A stretch of DNA of 45,134 bases from JBKPCD01 sp046727175 (GTDB lineage Bacteria; Acidobacteriota; Vicinamibacteria; Vicinamibacterales; 2-12-FULL-66-21). The notes under the pieces were generated by a model, which was not told the DNA's origin, searched no databases, and was given only the letters and a program-made list of their open reading frames with translations. Position numbers and translations under genes: made by a program. Shown here piece by piece: positions 33,353-42,775 of this stretch. Where the stretch lies: contig JBKPCD010000027.1 in the NCBI GenBank assembly GCA_046727175.1, positions 1-45,134 on the forward strand. The letters are read 5' to 3'. The first letter of the stretch is position 1. Each line of letters begins with the position of its first letter.

Positions 33353-34783
33353 ATGGCCATCCAGCAGAAACTGCACACAAAACTCGTTCAGAAGCTCATT
33401 CTGACGCCGTCGCTGCAGCAGGCGATCAAGCTGCTGCCGATGTCTACACTCGAGCTGTCGGATCTGCTGAATCAGGAGATGGTGGAGAACCCGCTGCTCG
33501 AGGAAGTGCCTACCGAGGAGCTCCAACCGGCGGAGCAACAGCAGGCGGAAAAGCCGGATGCCGAGAAGACCCCTGCCGAGAAGTCCGATGCGTGGGACGA
33601 TGCCGATTACGAGTACTTCTTCGGCGACTACTTGGACGACGGGTATCGGTCCCGCACGCCGTCGGAAGTCAAAGAGCTCCCGCCGATCGAGAACACGCTC
33701 TCCACGTCAGGCTCGCTGTCCGATCATCTGCTCTGGCAGCTCTCGATGCAGACCGACGACGAGCGGCTGAAGGAAATCGGAAGCGCTATCATCGGCAACC
33801 TCGACGACGACGGGTATCTCGCCGCGTCCGTGGAAGAGATCGCCGTCATGGGCGAGTGGCCGGTAGCCGATGTCGAGCGTGGGTTGCAGCACGTGCAGAC
33901 GTTCGATCCGATTGGCGTCGCGGCCCGCGATCTGCAGGAGTGCCTGTGGCTGCAAATCCGGCACCTCGGGCTGGAAGGGACGCCGACCGAGAAGATCGTC
34001 ACCGAGCACCTCCGCCTGCTGCAAAACCACCAGGTGCCCGAGATTGCGCGCAAGCTCGGGATGAGTATCGACGATCTGAAGGAGCACATCGAGGTCATTC
34101 GGAGCCTCGATCCGAAGCCGGGCAGCCGATACAACCCGACGCAGTCGCAGTACGTCATCCCCGACGTGTATATCGTCAAGGTCGAGGACCAATATGTCGC
34201 CGCTCTGAACGAGGAGGGGCTGCCGCAGCTTCGCATCAGCCCTGTCTATCGCCGGCTGCTGGACAAGAGCGGCGGAGAATCGAACGACGAAACGCGCGCG
34301 TACGTAAAGGACAAGTTTCGCTCGGCGCTGTGGTTGATCAAGTCGGTCGATCAGCGGCAGAAGACGATCCACAAGGTCGCTACCAGCATCATCAATTTTC
34401 AGCGAGAGTTCCTGGATCACGGCATCGAGTACCTGCGCCCGCTCGTGCTGCGCGACGTCGCGAACGACATCGGCATGCACGAGTCCACCGTCAGCCGCGT
34501 GGTGAACAACAAGTACATGCACACGCCGCAGGGCGTGTTCGAGATGAAGTACTTCTTCCACAGCGGCATCAGCAGCTCGTACGGCGAGAGCGTCTCGTCG
34601 GTGACGATCAAGCAGCGGATCAGGAAGATCATCGAGAACGAAGACCCGCGCAAGCCGCTCAGCGATTCGAAGATCGTCAGCATCCTGCAGAAGGAGGGGC
34701 TGATGCTCGCGCGGCGCACGATCGCGAAATACCGCGAAGAGCTGAAGATCCCGACATCGAACCAGAGAAAGGTCTTGTTCTAG
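33353..34783 (+). CDS. rpoN: RNA polymerase sigma-54 factor RpoN
   Basis: A complete 476-residue sigma-54. Region I is glutamine/leucine-rich (IQQKLHTKLVQKLILTPSLQQAIKLLPM), region II is acidic (about 55-110), the core-binding part follows, and the C-terminus has the helix-turn-helix (MHESTVSRVVNNKYM) and the RpoN box ARRTIAKYREELKIP near residues 453-466. It serves activator-dependent promoters of the -24/-12 type. The activator at 468-3389 and the NtrY-like kinase in this window are natural partners, though this is inference. It starts 31 bp after lptB. Confidence 0.97.
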   Translation: MAIQQKLHTKLVQKLILTPSLQQAIKLLPMSTLELSDLLNQEMVENPLLEEVPTEELQPAEQQQAEKPDAEKTPAEKSDAWDDADYEYFFGDYLDDGYRSRTPSEVKELPPIENTLSTSGSLSDHLLWQLSMQTDDERLKEIGSAIIGNLDDDGYLAASVEEIAVMGEWPVADVERGLQHVQTFDPIGVAARDLQECLWLQIRHLGLEGTPTEKIVTEHLRLLQNHQVPEIARKLGMSIDDLKEHIEVIRSLDPKPGSRYNPTQSQYVIPDVYIVKVEDQYVAALNEEGLPQLRISPVYRRLLDKSGGESNDETRAYVKDKFRSALWLIKSVDQRQKTIHKVATSIINFQREFLDHGIEYLRPLVLRDVANDIGMHESTVSRVVNNKYMHTPQGVFEMKYFFHSGISSSYGESVSSVTIKQRIRKIIENEDPRKPLSDSKIVSILQKEGLMLARRTIAKYREELKIPTSNQRKVLF

Positions 34784-34822
34784 CTCTCTTCTGTCCGCGA
34801 ACAGCGTGCAGGAAAGCGGAAC

Positions 34823-34850
34823 GCTGGCAGCTGGTCGCTGACAGCCGGAG
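34823..34850. repeat. Heptamer array (GCTGRYM) between rpoN and hpf
   Basis: Three units starting GCTG (34823, 34830, 34837) and a fourth, GCCGGAG, follow one another without spacing error. The array lies in the 90-bp gap, 24 bp before the hpf ATG. No opposite arm is visible. Confidence 0.5.
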
Positions 34851-34873
34851 CAGATTCCTGAGAGCTCCTACTC

Positions 34874-35404
34874 ATGCGTCTCGACATCACCGGGCGGCAC
34901 GTGGAGATTACCTCTCCGCTGCGGCAGCTCATCGATCGCCGGCTGGCACGGCTCGGCCGGCTCCTCAACGACAGCGTCATCTCCGCGCAAGTGATCCTCA
35001 CCAAGGAGAAGTACCGGCACCGAACGGAAATCGTCCTTCATGCGCGCGGCGACAACATGATGCGCGGCCAGGGCGAGGGGAACGCCTGGCCGCTGTCCTT
35101 GCGACAGGCGTCCGAGAAGCTGGAACAACAGGCGCAGCGGCTCAAAAGCAAGTGGCGCGAGCGCAAGCGTCGCGGCGCCGGCGCTCGGGTCATTCCGCCG
35201 CCCGCGGAAGTCGACAACACTCCGGCACCACGGGTCGTTCGCGCGACCCGGTATCCCGTGAAGCCGATGTCGGTCGAAGATGCCGCGTTACGCGTAGAGG
35301 GAGGCACCGAGACGTTCGTCGTGTTCCGCAATGCCGAAACGGATGCCGTGAGCATCCTGTACCGACGCAAGGACGGCAACCTGGGACTGATCGAGCCTGA
35401 CTGA
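34874..35404 (+). CDS. hpf: Long ribosome hibernation promoting factor HPF
   Basis: A 176-residue long-form HPF, which binds the 30S subunit and dimerises 70S ribosomes into inactive 100S particles. Residues 1-95 are the S30AE domain (LDITGRHVEITSPLRQLIDRRLARLGRLL, VILTKEKYRHRTEIVLHARG). A charged linker follows. Residues about 120-176 are the C-terminal dimer domain with VVRATRYPVKPMSVEDAAL and TDAVSILYRRKDGNLGLIEP. It follows rpoN, as hpf often does in bacteria. Confidence 0.93.
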   Translation: MRLDITGRHVEITSPLRQLIDRRLARLGRLLNDSVISAQVILTKEKYRHRTEIVLHARGDNMMRGQGEGNAWPLSLRQASEKLEQQAQRLKSKWRERKRRGAGARVIPPPAEVDNTPAPRVVRATRYPVKPMSVEDAALRVEGGTETFVVFRNAETDAVSILYRRKDGNLGLIEPD

Positions 35405-35419
35405 TCCGCCTTCCCCCTT

Positions 35420-35491
35420 GCCCGCTGTCGCCCGGGCGAAAGCGGGCTTCGGGTTCTGGCGCACAAGTCCGCCTTCGCCTTGTCGCGCGGT
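35420..35491. repeat. Nested palindrome and imperfect direct repeat before hprK
   Basis: GCCCGCT (35420-35426) pairs with AGCGGGC (35441-35447), and inside the loop lies the 12-bp palindrome TCGCCCGGGCGA (35428-35439). The text TCCGCCTTC-CTTG-GTCGC-CGG appears twice, near 35405-35434 and 35469-35491, as an imperfect direct repeat. The rest of the 162-bp hpf-hprK gap is also rich in CGGCTTCGGCG-type short palindromes. It looks like a degenerate intergenic element; it also forces the hprK start to lie after it. Confidence 0.5.
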
Positions 35492-35566
35492 AGCATCGCC
35501 AAGGCTGAAGGCACTAACGGCTTCGGCGCGGCAGGCTTTCCCCGACACACGCGCTCCGATAAAAGA

Positions 35567-36562
35567 ATGACAGACTCTCAGCTTCCAGGCGTCAGCGTCG
35601 CCACGGTGCTGCGCGATTTGGGAGAGTCGCACAGCATCGAGCTGGAACTGCTCGCCGGCGCGTCCGGGCTCGATCGCCGAATCACCATCCCGCACACGCA
35701 GAAGACAGGCCTCGCGCTGTCGGGGTTCGACGCGTATCTCCACTCTGGACGCGTGCTGGTGTTCGGCGAAAGCGAAGTGCGGTATCTCGAAAGCCTGTCG
35801 CCGGACGACCGGACTGCCGTGGCGCGCCGGGTGTTCGGCCACGATCTTCCGTGCGTGCTGATCACCGACGGCTTCACGCTGCCCGTGGAGTTTCCAAGAG
35901 AGGCCGACATCGCACGCATGCCGCTGCTGCGCACGTCGGCGCCGACTCCCGACGCGATGGCACGGCTGTCGGCGGTGCTCGACATGTACCTCGCGGCACG
36001 CGGAATCATCCACGGCGTTCTGATGGACATCCTGGGTCTCGGCGTACTCGTGGTGGGGGAGAGCGGGATCGGGAAGAGCGAATGCGCTCTGGATCTCGTC
36101 GTCCGCGGCCATCGACTCGTGGCCGACGATGCCGTGGAGCTGCGATGCCGGTCGCAGTCGTTCGTCCTCGGGAGCTGCCCCGAGCTGACGCGGCATCACA
36201 TGGAGATCCGTGGGCTCGGGTTGATCAACGTGCAGGATCTGTTCGGCGTCGCGTCCACGCGCACCTCGAAGCGGGTCGAACTGGTGGTGCAACTCGAACG
36301 CTGGGAGCCCGGACGTGAGTACGATCGGCTCGGTGTCGACGACAGCTACTATGACCTGCTCGGGATCCGGATCCCGATGATCAGGATGCCCGTTGCGCCG
36401 GGACGAAACGTTGCCATCCTGGTGGAAGTCGCCGCGCGGAATCAGTTGCTCCGCACGCGCGGTCATCATGCAGCGAGGCGTCTCGTGGAGCGCGTCAATC
36501 AGCAGCTCGACATGGACACACGCGCCGCTGACGCCGACATCGATCAGGGAGAGGACTTTTGA
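35567..36562 (+). CDS. hprK: HPr kinase/phosphorylase
   Basis: A 331-residue bifunctional enzyme that phosphorylates HPr on Ser46 with ATP and removes that phosphate. Walker A is GESGIGKSE with Lys170. The signature EIRGLGLINVQDLFG and the kinase segment around RLVADDAVEL are intact. The start is ATG 35567: an earlier in-frame start at 35480 lies in the repeat-rich gap and adds no family-like sequence. HprK next to HPr is unusual outside Firmicutes but known in several Gram-negative phyla, where it governs a regulatory rather than a transport PTS. Confidence 0.93.
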   Translation: MTDSQLPGVSVATVLRDLGESHSIELELLAGASGLDRRITIPHTQKTGLALSGFDAYLHSGRVLVFGESEVRYLESLSPDDRTAVARRVFGHDLPCVLITDGFTLPVEFPREADIARMPLLRTSAPTPDAMARLSAVLDMYLAARGIIHGVLMDILGLGVLVVGESGIGKSECALDLVVRGHRLVADDAVELRCRSQSFVLGSCPELTRHHMEIRGLGLINVQDLFGVASTRTSKRVELVVQLERWEPGREYDRLGVDDSYYDLLGIRIPMIRMPVAPGRNVAILVEVAARNQLLRTRGHHAARRLVERVNQQLDMDTRAADADIDQGEDF

Positions 36563-36650
36563 ACGCGGGTTCACGCCGACCGACAGAGATCCGAGGCTTT
36601 GTCGAATAGTGCCCCTCGAGAAGCGCCACGCGGCGCGGCGCGCAGCGCGA

Positions 36651-37526
36651 ATGGCGGTCGGGTCACGGTTCGTCGTGGTGACGGGCGTCTCAGGATCTGG
36701 GAAGTCGCAGGCAATTCGTGCGCTCGAAGATCTCGGGTACTTCTGTGTCGACAACCTGCCGGTGACGCTCTTGCCGACGCTGGCGGATCTCACGATGCGC
36801 GCCGGCACGGAGATCGAGAAGGCGGCGGTGGTTGTCGACGTTCGCGAGGGAAGGCTCCTGAAGGACTTCCCGACGATCTATGGGCGCCTCAAGCAGATAC
36901 CGAACCTCCGCCCCGTGCTCATCTTTCTCGAGGCGTCGGAGCGATCGCTCGTGCGTCGCTTCAGCGAAACACGCCGGCCGCATCCACTCGCGCCGGATCG
37001 CTCCGCCATCGAGGGCATCCGAGAAGAGCGTACGGCCATGCGTGCAATCCGCCGACTAGCCGATTACGTCGTGGACACGTCGCAGATGACGGTTCACGAC
37101 CTTCGGCACGCGTTCACGGGCGTGGCGACCGGACGTGTGCCGGGGACGCAGCTCGTCGTGACGCTTTTGAGCTTTGGGTTCAAACGAGGCATCCCCGTCG
37201 ACGCAGATCTCGTTTTCGACGTGCGGTTCCTGCCAAACCCGCACTTCGTGCCGGGGCTGAAGCGGCTGACAGGACGCGATCGAGAGGTGAAGCGATATCT
37301 CGACCGATCGCCGATGACACGCGAGTTCCTGAAGCACACGCTCAATCTCCTGAGATTCCTGATTCCGCAATACGTGAACGAAGGCAAGTCATATCTGACC
37401 ATCGGCATCGGCTGCACCGGCGGTCGACATCGTTCGGTCGCGATCGCCGAAGCGTTGAGGAGGGGCATCTCGGGACTCAAAGGGATCAGAATCCGAGTGG
37501 TGCATCGTGATATTGCGAATGAATGA
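36651..37526 (+). CDS. rapZ: RNase adapter / nucleotide-binding protein RapZ
   Basis: A 291-residue member of the RapZ family. Walker A GVSGSGKSQ is at residues 12-20, followed by the ALEDLGYFCVDNLP block. The C-terminal domain has FLPNPHFVPGLKRLTGRD and IGIGCTGGRHRSVAIAE, the signature of this family. In proteobacteria RapZ controls amino-sugar synthesis through small RNAs; in Gram-positives the homologue YvcJ has no such known role, so the target here is open. ATG 36651 gives the family length; GTG 36609 in the same frame is an alternative. Confidence 0.9.
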   Translation: MAVGSRFVVVTGVSGSGKSQAIRALEDLGYFCVDNLPVTLLPTLADLTMRAGTEIEKAAVVVDVREGRLLKDFPTIYGRLKQIPNLRPVLIFLEASERSLVRRFSETRRPHPLAPDRSAIEGIREERTAMRAIRRLADYVVDTSQMTVHDLRHAFTGVATGRVPGTQLVVTLLSFGFKRGIPVDADLVFDVRFLPNPHFVPGLKRLTGRDREVKRYLDRSPMTREFLKHTLNLLRFLIPQYVNEGKSYLTIGIGCTGGRHRSVAIAEALRRGISGLKGIRIRVVHRDIANE

Positions 37527-37573
37527 GGTGCGACCTGCTCGGTCCTAGGTGACGTGCTTGGGGTTTGGCGCTC

Positions 37574-38005
37574 ATGAAGCTTGGCGTAGTGGTCGTTACG
37601 CACGGCCAGCTTGCGACGGAGTTGGTCAACTCGGCCGAGATGATCGTCGGCGACCTGCCGCACGTTGCGGCGGTGTCGATTGGCTGGCACGATGACGTCG
37701 ACCACGCCCGCGACGAGATCGGCCAGGCGATCGCGCGTGTGCAGCGGTCCGCTGGTGGCACCGAGGAGGAGCCGGCGGACGTGCTCGTGCTGACGGATCT
37801 GTTCGGCGGCACGCCCGCCAACCTGGGGGTCACATTCGTCAACCCGCACGTGGAGGTCATCACCGGGGTGAACCTGCCGATGTTGATCAAGCTGGCCCGG
37901 CCGTCGGGCAGCGCCGACCTGCTAACCCTCGCGCGCGAGATGCGCGAGCACGGGCGACATGCGATCTGGGTTGCCTCGGATCTCCTGCGCGGAGAAAAGA
38001 CGTGA
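37574..38005 (+). CDS. PTS EIIA component, mannose/fructose family (ManX-like)
   Basis: A 143-residue phosphocarrier with the exact EIIA-Man pattern: KLGVVVVTHG with His10 as the phosphorylation site and DLFGGTPANLG for the contact loop. The TTG at 37565 is in frame but ATG 37574 puts His at position 10, so I use that. No EIIB or EIIC gene is present in the window, so the phosphate probably serves regulation, not sugar uptake. Its stop overlaps the HPr start (GTGA). Confidence 0.9.
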   Translation: MKLGVVVVTHGQLATELVNSAEMIVGDLPHVAAVSIGWHDDVDHARDEIGQAIARVQRSAGGTEEEPADVLVLTDLFGGTPANLGVTFVNPHVEVITGVNLPMLIKLARPSGSADLLTLAREMREHGRHAIWVASDLLRGEKT

Positions 38006-38267
38006 CCACCTGCGCTCTGACGATCAGCAATTCGCTCGGCCTCCACGCCCGGGCCGCGGCGCGGTTCGTGCATGCTGCGAGCGGTTTCCAGTCACGAATC
38101 CGGGTTGCTCGCGGCGAGCGCGAGATCGATGGCAAGAGCATCATGGGGCTGCTGCTGCTCGCGGCGTCGCGCGGCACCGTGATTACCATCACCGCCGACG
38201 GGTCGGACGAGGAAGCCGCCCTGGCCGCTCTGCGAGCCCTCGTGGAGCGCGGCTTCGAAGAGGTTCC

Positions 38268-38277
<10 letters not shown>
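38002..38277 (+). CDS. ptsH: Phosphocarrier protein HPr
   Basis: A 91-residue HPr starting at GTG 38002. It has both known phosphorylation sites: His15 in LGLHARAAARFV, phosphorylated by EI, and Ser46 in DGKSIMGLLLLA, target of HprK. Having Ser46 with hprK two genes upstream shows the signalling branch is likely active. It overlaps EIIA by 4 nt and ptsI by 10 nt, so all three are translated together. Confidence 0.95.
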
Positions 38278-39995
<1,718 letters not shown>

Positions 39996-40009
39996 GATCG
40001 ACAGACTGC

Positions 40010-40113
40010 GAATTATAGAATGGTGAATGAACTGGCTCTTCGTTGAAGTCGTGCCGGACGACTCGAGCCGAACGTATCTCAACTCGTGATTCACCATTCA
40101 CAATTACTCATCG
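40010..40113. repeat. Inverted heptamer element between ptsI and cupin gene
   Basis: The left arm (40010-40031) contains GAATTATA (8 bp), GAATGGT and GAATGAA. The right arm (40086-40113) contains GTGATTC, ACCATTC, ACAATTA and CTCATCG. The reverse complement of the right arm shares the 11-mer GAATGGTGAAT with the left. Between them is the hairpin AGTCGT (40047-40052) with ACGACT (40058-40063). The 9-mer GTCGTGCCG (40048-40056) recurs in the tsaB-rimI element, so I take them as two members of one family. Confidence 0.65.
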
Positions 40114-40124
40114 AAGGAGTGAAT

Positions 40125-40472
40125 GTGTCGCAACTGCCCCGAGTCGAGAAGCCGTGGGGATACGAACTGCACTGGGCAAAGACCGACCGATACGTCGGGA
40201 AGCTGATTCACGTCAAGGCCGGCCACGCGCTGAGTCTCCAGTACCATAATCAGAAGGACGAGACCATTTTTCTCTGGTCTGGCCGGATGCTGTTCGAGAT
40301 CAAGGAAGGGGAGGAGCTCGTCAAACGCGAGATGACGGTCGGTGAGGCGGTGCACATCACGCCCAAAACGGTCCATCGCATGACGGCCATCGAGGACTGC
40401 GACATCTTCGAGGTCTCGACGCCCGAACTGCACGATGTCGTCCGGCTCGAGGATCGCTATGGACGGACGTGA
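40125..40472 (+). CDS. Cupin, mannose-6-phosphate isomerase-like
   Basis: A single-domain cupin of 115 residues. Seen are the N-terminal VEKPWGYELHWAKTD block of type II phosphomannose isomerases, then the metal-site strand LQYHNQKDETIFLWSGRM and the second site TPKTVHRM. It is short for an isomerase domain with catalysis proven, so it may bind a sugar or sugar phosphate without turnover. GTG 40125 has the Shine-Dalgarno AAGGAG five bases upstream; the earlier in-frame GTG at 40086 is in the repeat arm and is rejected. Its product could link to the PTS genes before it, but that is inference. Confidence 0.78.
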   Translation: MSQLPRVEKPWGYELHWAKTDRYVGKLIHVKAGHALSLQYHNQKDETIFLWSGRMLFEIKEGEELVKREMTVGEAVHITPKTVHRMTAIEDCDIFEVSTPELHDVVRLEDRYGRT

Positions 40473-40473
40473 A

Positions 40474-40495
40474 AGCGCCTGCGAGCGTTGAGAAA
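40474..40495. repeat. Dispersed repeat, short copy after the cupin gene
   Basis: AGCGCCTGCGAGCGTTGAGAAA starts one base after the cupin stop. Its last 18 bp (from 40478) equal 40710-40727 and its first 10 bp equal the start of the copy at 40649. It looks like the longer copy at 40649-40727 with its middle removed between two CCTGCG repeats. Confidence 0.5.
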
Positions 40496-40648
40496 AGACG
40501 ACACGCGGAATCTTCGTACCCGATCGCTGATTAGGTACGCGCTCTCCGCGTACTCTTATCCGGACATCGCGATTGACGCGAAGAATCGGCGAGTTCAGAA
40601 TGGCTGAACTCTTGAAGACCAATTTGGCCGGACGCTGACGCGAACGGA

Positions 40649-40727
40649 AGCGCCTGCGGCCGCGGCGAAGGAGCGAAGCGCGTCGAGCCGCAGCGAGCGG
40701 GGGTGGGGCCCTGCGAGCGTTGAGAAA
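40649..40727. repeat. Dispersed repeat, long copy before ssb
   Basis: The first 20 bp (40649-40668) are identical to 18760-18779. The last 18 bp (40710-40727) equal 40478-40495. The segment includes GAAGGAGCG and CAGCGAGCGGGGG stretches. The ssb Shine-Dalgarno AAAGGA overlaps its right end. The rest of the 266-bp cupin-ssb gap also has a hairpin with TACGCG and CGCGTA arms near 40536-40553. Confidence 0.55.
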
Positions 40728-40738
40728 GGACTCGTGGA

Positions 40739-41167
40739 ATGGGCAGTGTGAACAAAGTTATCCTCGTGGGGAATCTGGGTCGCGATGCAGAGCTGCGCTA
40801 CACGCCCGGCGGCGCGCCCGTCGCGACGCTCAACCTCGCGACGACGGAAACCTGGAACGACAAGGCAACCGGCCAGAAGCAGGAGAAAACCGAGTGGCAC
40901 CGCGTCGTCCTGTGGGGCAAGTCAGCAGAATCGCTCTCGGAGTATCTGGTGAAAGGCAAGCAGATCTATGTCGAGGGCCGGCTGCAGACGCGGCAGTGGG
41001 ACGACAAGGACGGTAACAAGCGGTATACGACCGAGGTGCGCGGCGATCGCGTCGTGCTGCTCGGGGGCGGCGGTGGCGCGCGCCCGCAACAGCCGCGGCC
41101 GGCTGGTCCCGAGGAGCAGATGGGCGAGCCGGTCACAGAGTTGACCGACGACGATATCCCGTTCTAA
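40739..41167 (+). CDS. ssb: Single-stranded DNA-binding protein Ssb
   Basis: A 142-residue OB-fold protein that coats ssDNA in replication and repair. The start SVNKVILVGNLGRDAELRYTPGG and the core TEWHRVVLWGKSAE and YVEGRLQTRQWDDKDGNKRYTTEV are typical. A Gly/Pro/Gln-rich linker leads to the acidic tip DDDIPF, which binds partner proteins. The stop codon overlaps that of the convergent cpoB gene, so there is no space for a terminator between the two. Confidence 0.95.
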   Translation: MGSVNKVILVGNLGRDAELRYTPGGAPVATLNLATTETWNDKATGQKQEKTEWHRVVLWGKSAESLSEYLVKGKQIYVEGRLQTRQWDDKDGNKRYTTEVRGDRVVLLGGGGGARPQQPRPAGPEEQMGEPVTELTDDDIPF

Positions 41168-42006
41168 CCCTTTCCCTTGTTGAGAATGTCGAGTCGTTGT
41201 TTGGCCATGATGGCTTCGAACGACTTGTCGTAATTCTTCAGCACGGTTTCGTACGCCTTCCGTGCGAGGTCGGACTGCTTCAGCGCTTCATAGGTCTGGC
41301 CAATCTTGTACCACGCCTTGGGGACGCTGTCGGTCTGCGGATAGTCGGTGGTGACCTTCTGCAGCGCCGCCAGCGCGTCGTTGTACTTCCCCGCCTGGTA
41401 CAGCGACTGCCCGATATAGAACTGGGCGTCATCAGCATTCGGTGAAGTCGGGAACGTTCGGATGAAGGCCTGGAATCCTTCCACGGCCAGATCGAATTGT
41501 CCCGCGGTGTAGTCCGCATAGGCCTGATCGAACATCCGCGTCGGGGAGATGTTGGCGGGCGGGGGGTTCGTCGGCGGCGCCGTCGTCGGCTGCCCTGTCG
41601 CGGGATCGACGGGGGCCGGCGCTGGCGAGGAGCCGATCGACGGCGGGATCGAGGCTACGGTTTGACGGAGTGCCTGGATCTCCTGGGTCATCGTCGAGAT
41701 GCGCACGTTCGTCTCGTCCGCCTTCTCGCGCAGTGTCCGCACCGTCTCGCCGATGTTGTTGATGACGAGGTTCTGGTCCGCAAACGCCTTCTGCATCATG
41801 TTGGTTTGCGAGTCCATCTTCGACGACATCGTCTTCAGCGTGTCCGCCAGTCCGCCGAGCATCTGCTGCAGCTGCTGCTGCTGTTCCTGCAGCATCCGAA
41901 TCTCCGCCATGAGCTGCTGATGCTCTTTGTTCGCAGCGAACGCCGCGTTGGGCGCGAGTAGGCCGATCGTGACGAGTGCCGCAAGCGAGCGTGTCATGTT
42001 CATCAT
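41164..42006 (-). CDS. cpoB: Tol-Pal cell division coordinator CpoB (YbgF)
   Basis: A 280-residue periplasmic protein. It has a signal peptide (residues 1-24, cut after AFA), a glutamine-rich coiled coil (about 26-130, QLMAEIRMLQEQQQQLQQM), a Pro/Thr linker, and TPR repeats (about 165-280: FDQAYADYTAGQFDLAVEGFQAFIRTFP, AQFYIGQSLYQAGKYNDALAALQKV, AWYKIGQTYEALKQSDLARKAYETVL). CpoB ties Tol action to peptidoglycan synthesis during division. A GGGAG motif lies before ATG 42006. It ends the Tol cluster, after pal. Confidence 0.9.
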   Translation of the reverse strand: MMNMTRSLAALVTIGLLAPNAAFAANKEHQQLMAEIRMLQEQQQQLQQMLGGLADTLKTMSSKMDSQTNMMQKAFADQNLVINNIGETVRTLREKADETNVRISTMTQEIQALRQTVASIPPSIGSSPAPAPVDPATGQPTTAPPTNPPPANISPTRMFDQAYADYTAGQFDLAVEGFQAFIRTFPTSPNADDAQFYIGQSLYQAGKYNDALAALQKVTTDYPQTDSVPKAWYKIGQTYEALKQSDLARKAYETVLKNYDKSFEAIMAKQRLDILNKGKG

Positions 42007-42036
42007 TGCCTCGAACTCCCAAGGTGCAGAATACAA

Positions 42037-42121
42037 AGAATTCAGCAGCTAGAATCGAGAGCGATCGTGATTCACATTCACTCCAGCTTCTAACTTCTAG
42101 CTTCTCTAGCTTCTGACTTGA
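42037..42121. repeat. Heptamer array between pal and cpoB
   Basis: Right part: units AGCTTCT (42085, 42099, 42108) and AACTTCT (42092), with 2 extra bases after the third unit, then GACTTGA (42115). Left part (42037-42064): weaker units AGAATTC, AGCAGCT, AGAATCG. The stretch between has GTGATTC and ACATTCA, close in sequence to the right arm of the ptsI-cupin element. It fills most of the gap between the pal stop and the cpoB start. Confidence 0.6.
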
Positions 42122-42130
42122 CGCGAAAGG

Positions 42131-42703
42131 TCATTTACTCGTAACCACGAACTGTGCCCGCCGGTTCTTCGCCCAGGCCGCCTCGTCATGGCCGGGATCG
42201 AACGGAAACTCCTTGCCATAGCTGACGGTCTTCAGCCGGTCGGCTGGAATACCAAGCGAGACCAGGTACGTGCGGGCGGCGGCGGCGCGCCGTTCGCCGA
42301 GCGCGAGATTGTATTCTGCAGTTCCGCGCTCGTCTGCGTGCCCTTCGATGGTGATGACCCACGTCTGGTATTTCGTCAGGATCTCGGCGTTCGCATTGAG
42401 CGCCTGCTGAGCCGAGCCTTCGATCTCAGCGCTGTCGAACGCGAAGAAAACGGGCTGGAACGGTGAGTTCTTGTTGATGATGTCGATATCGCCCAGCGGG
42501 TCGCTGGCCAGCGGCTCCGGCGGGACCGGCGCAGCTTCGCGAACGGGCTCAGGCGGGGCAGGTGGCTTGACGCCTGTCGTTTCCGTAGGGGGCGGCGGGG
42601 GAATTGGCCTCGCCACCGGCGGCTTCTTCTTCGCACATGCGCTGGCGCCGGTCACGAGGATGATCACCGAGAACAGCAGCGCTGACACTCGTCGACTGTT
42701 CAT
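42131..42703 (-). CDS. pal: Peptidoglycan-associated lipoprotein Pal
   Basis: A 190-residue outer-membrane lipoprotein with lipobox ASAC and lipidation Cys23. A long proline-rich spacer (about 25-70) follows, then an OmpA domain with VFFAFDSAEIEGSAQQALNANAEIL, the TIEGHADERGTAEYNLALGERRA motif that binds diaminopimelate, and the NRRAQF end. It anchors the outer membrane to peptidoglycan and binds TolB. It lies between tolB and cpoB in the usual order. Confidence 0.94.
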   Translation of the reverse strand: MNSRRVSALLFSVIILVTGASACAKKKPPVARPIPPPPPTETTGVKPPAPPEPVREAAPVPPEPLASDPLGDIDIINKNSPFQPVFFAFDSAEIEGSAQQALNANAEILTKYQTWVITIEGHADERGTAEYNLALGERRAAAARTYLVSLGIPADRLKTVSYGKEFPFDPGHDEAAWAKNRRAQFVVTSK

Positions 42704-42775
42704 GCTTTCAACTCTTCCGCGCTCGAAGCGCCTGACTTGTGGGACCTCGTACGTCGTGGTTTTGCTTCCAAGGTT

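Noticed and set aside
35288..36808. Minus-strand frame of 506 codons across hprK
   Set aside because: Antisense to hprK and to the intergenic repeat; no family signal.
40086..40124. Cupin start at GTG 40086
   Set aside because: These codons are the right arm of the inverted heptamer element; a Shine-Dalgarno sits before GTG 40125.
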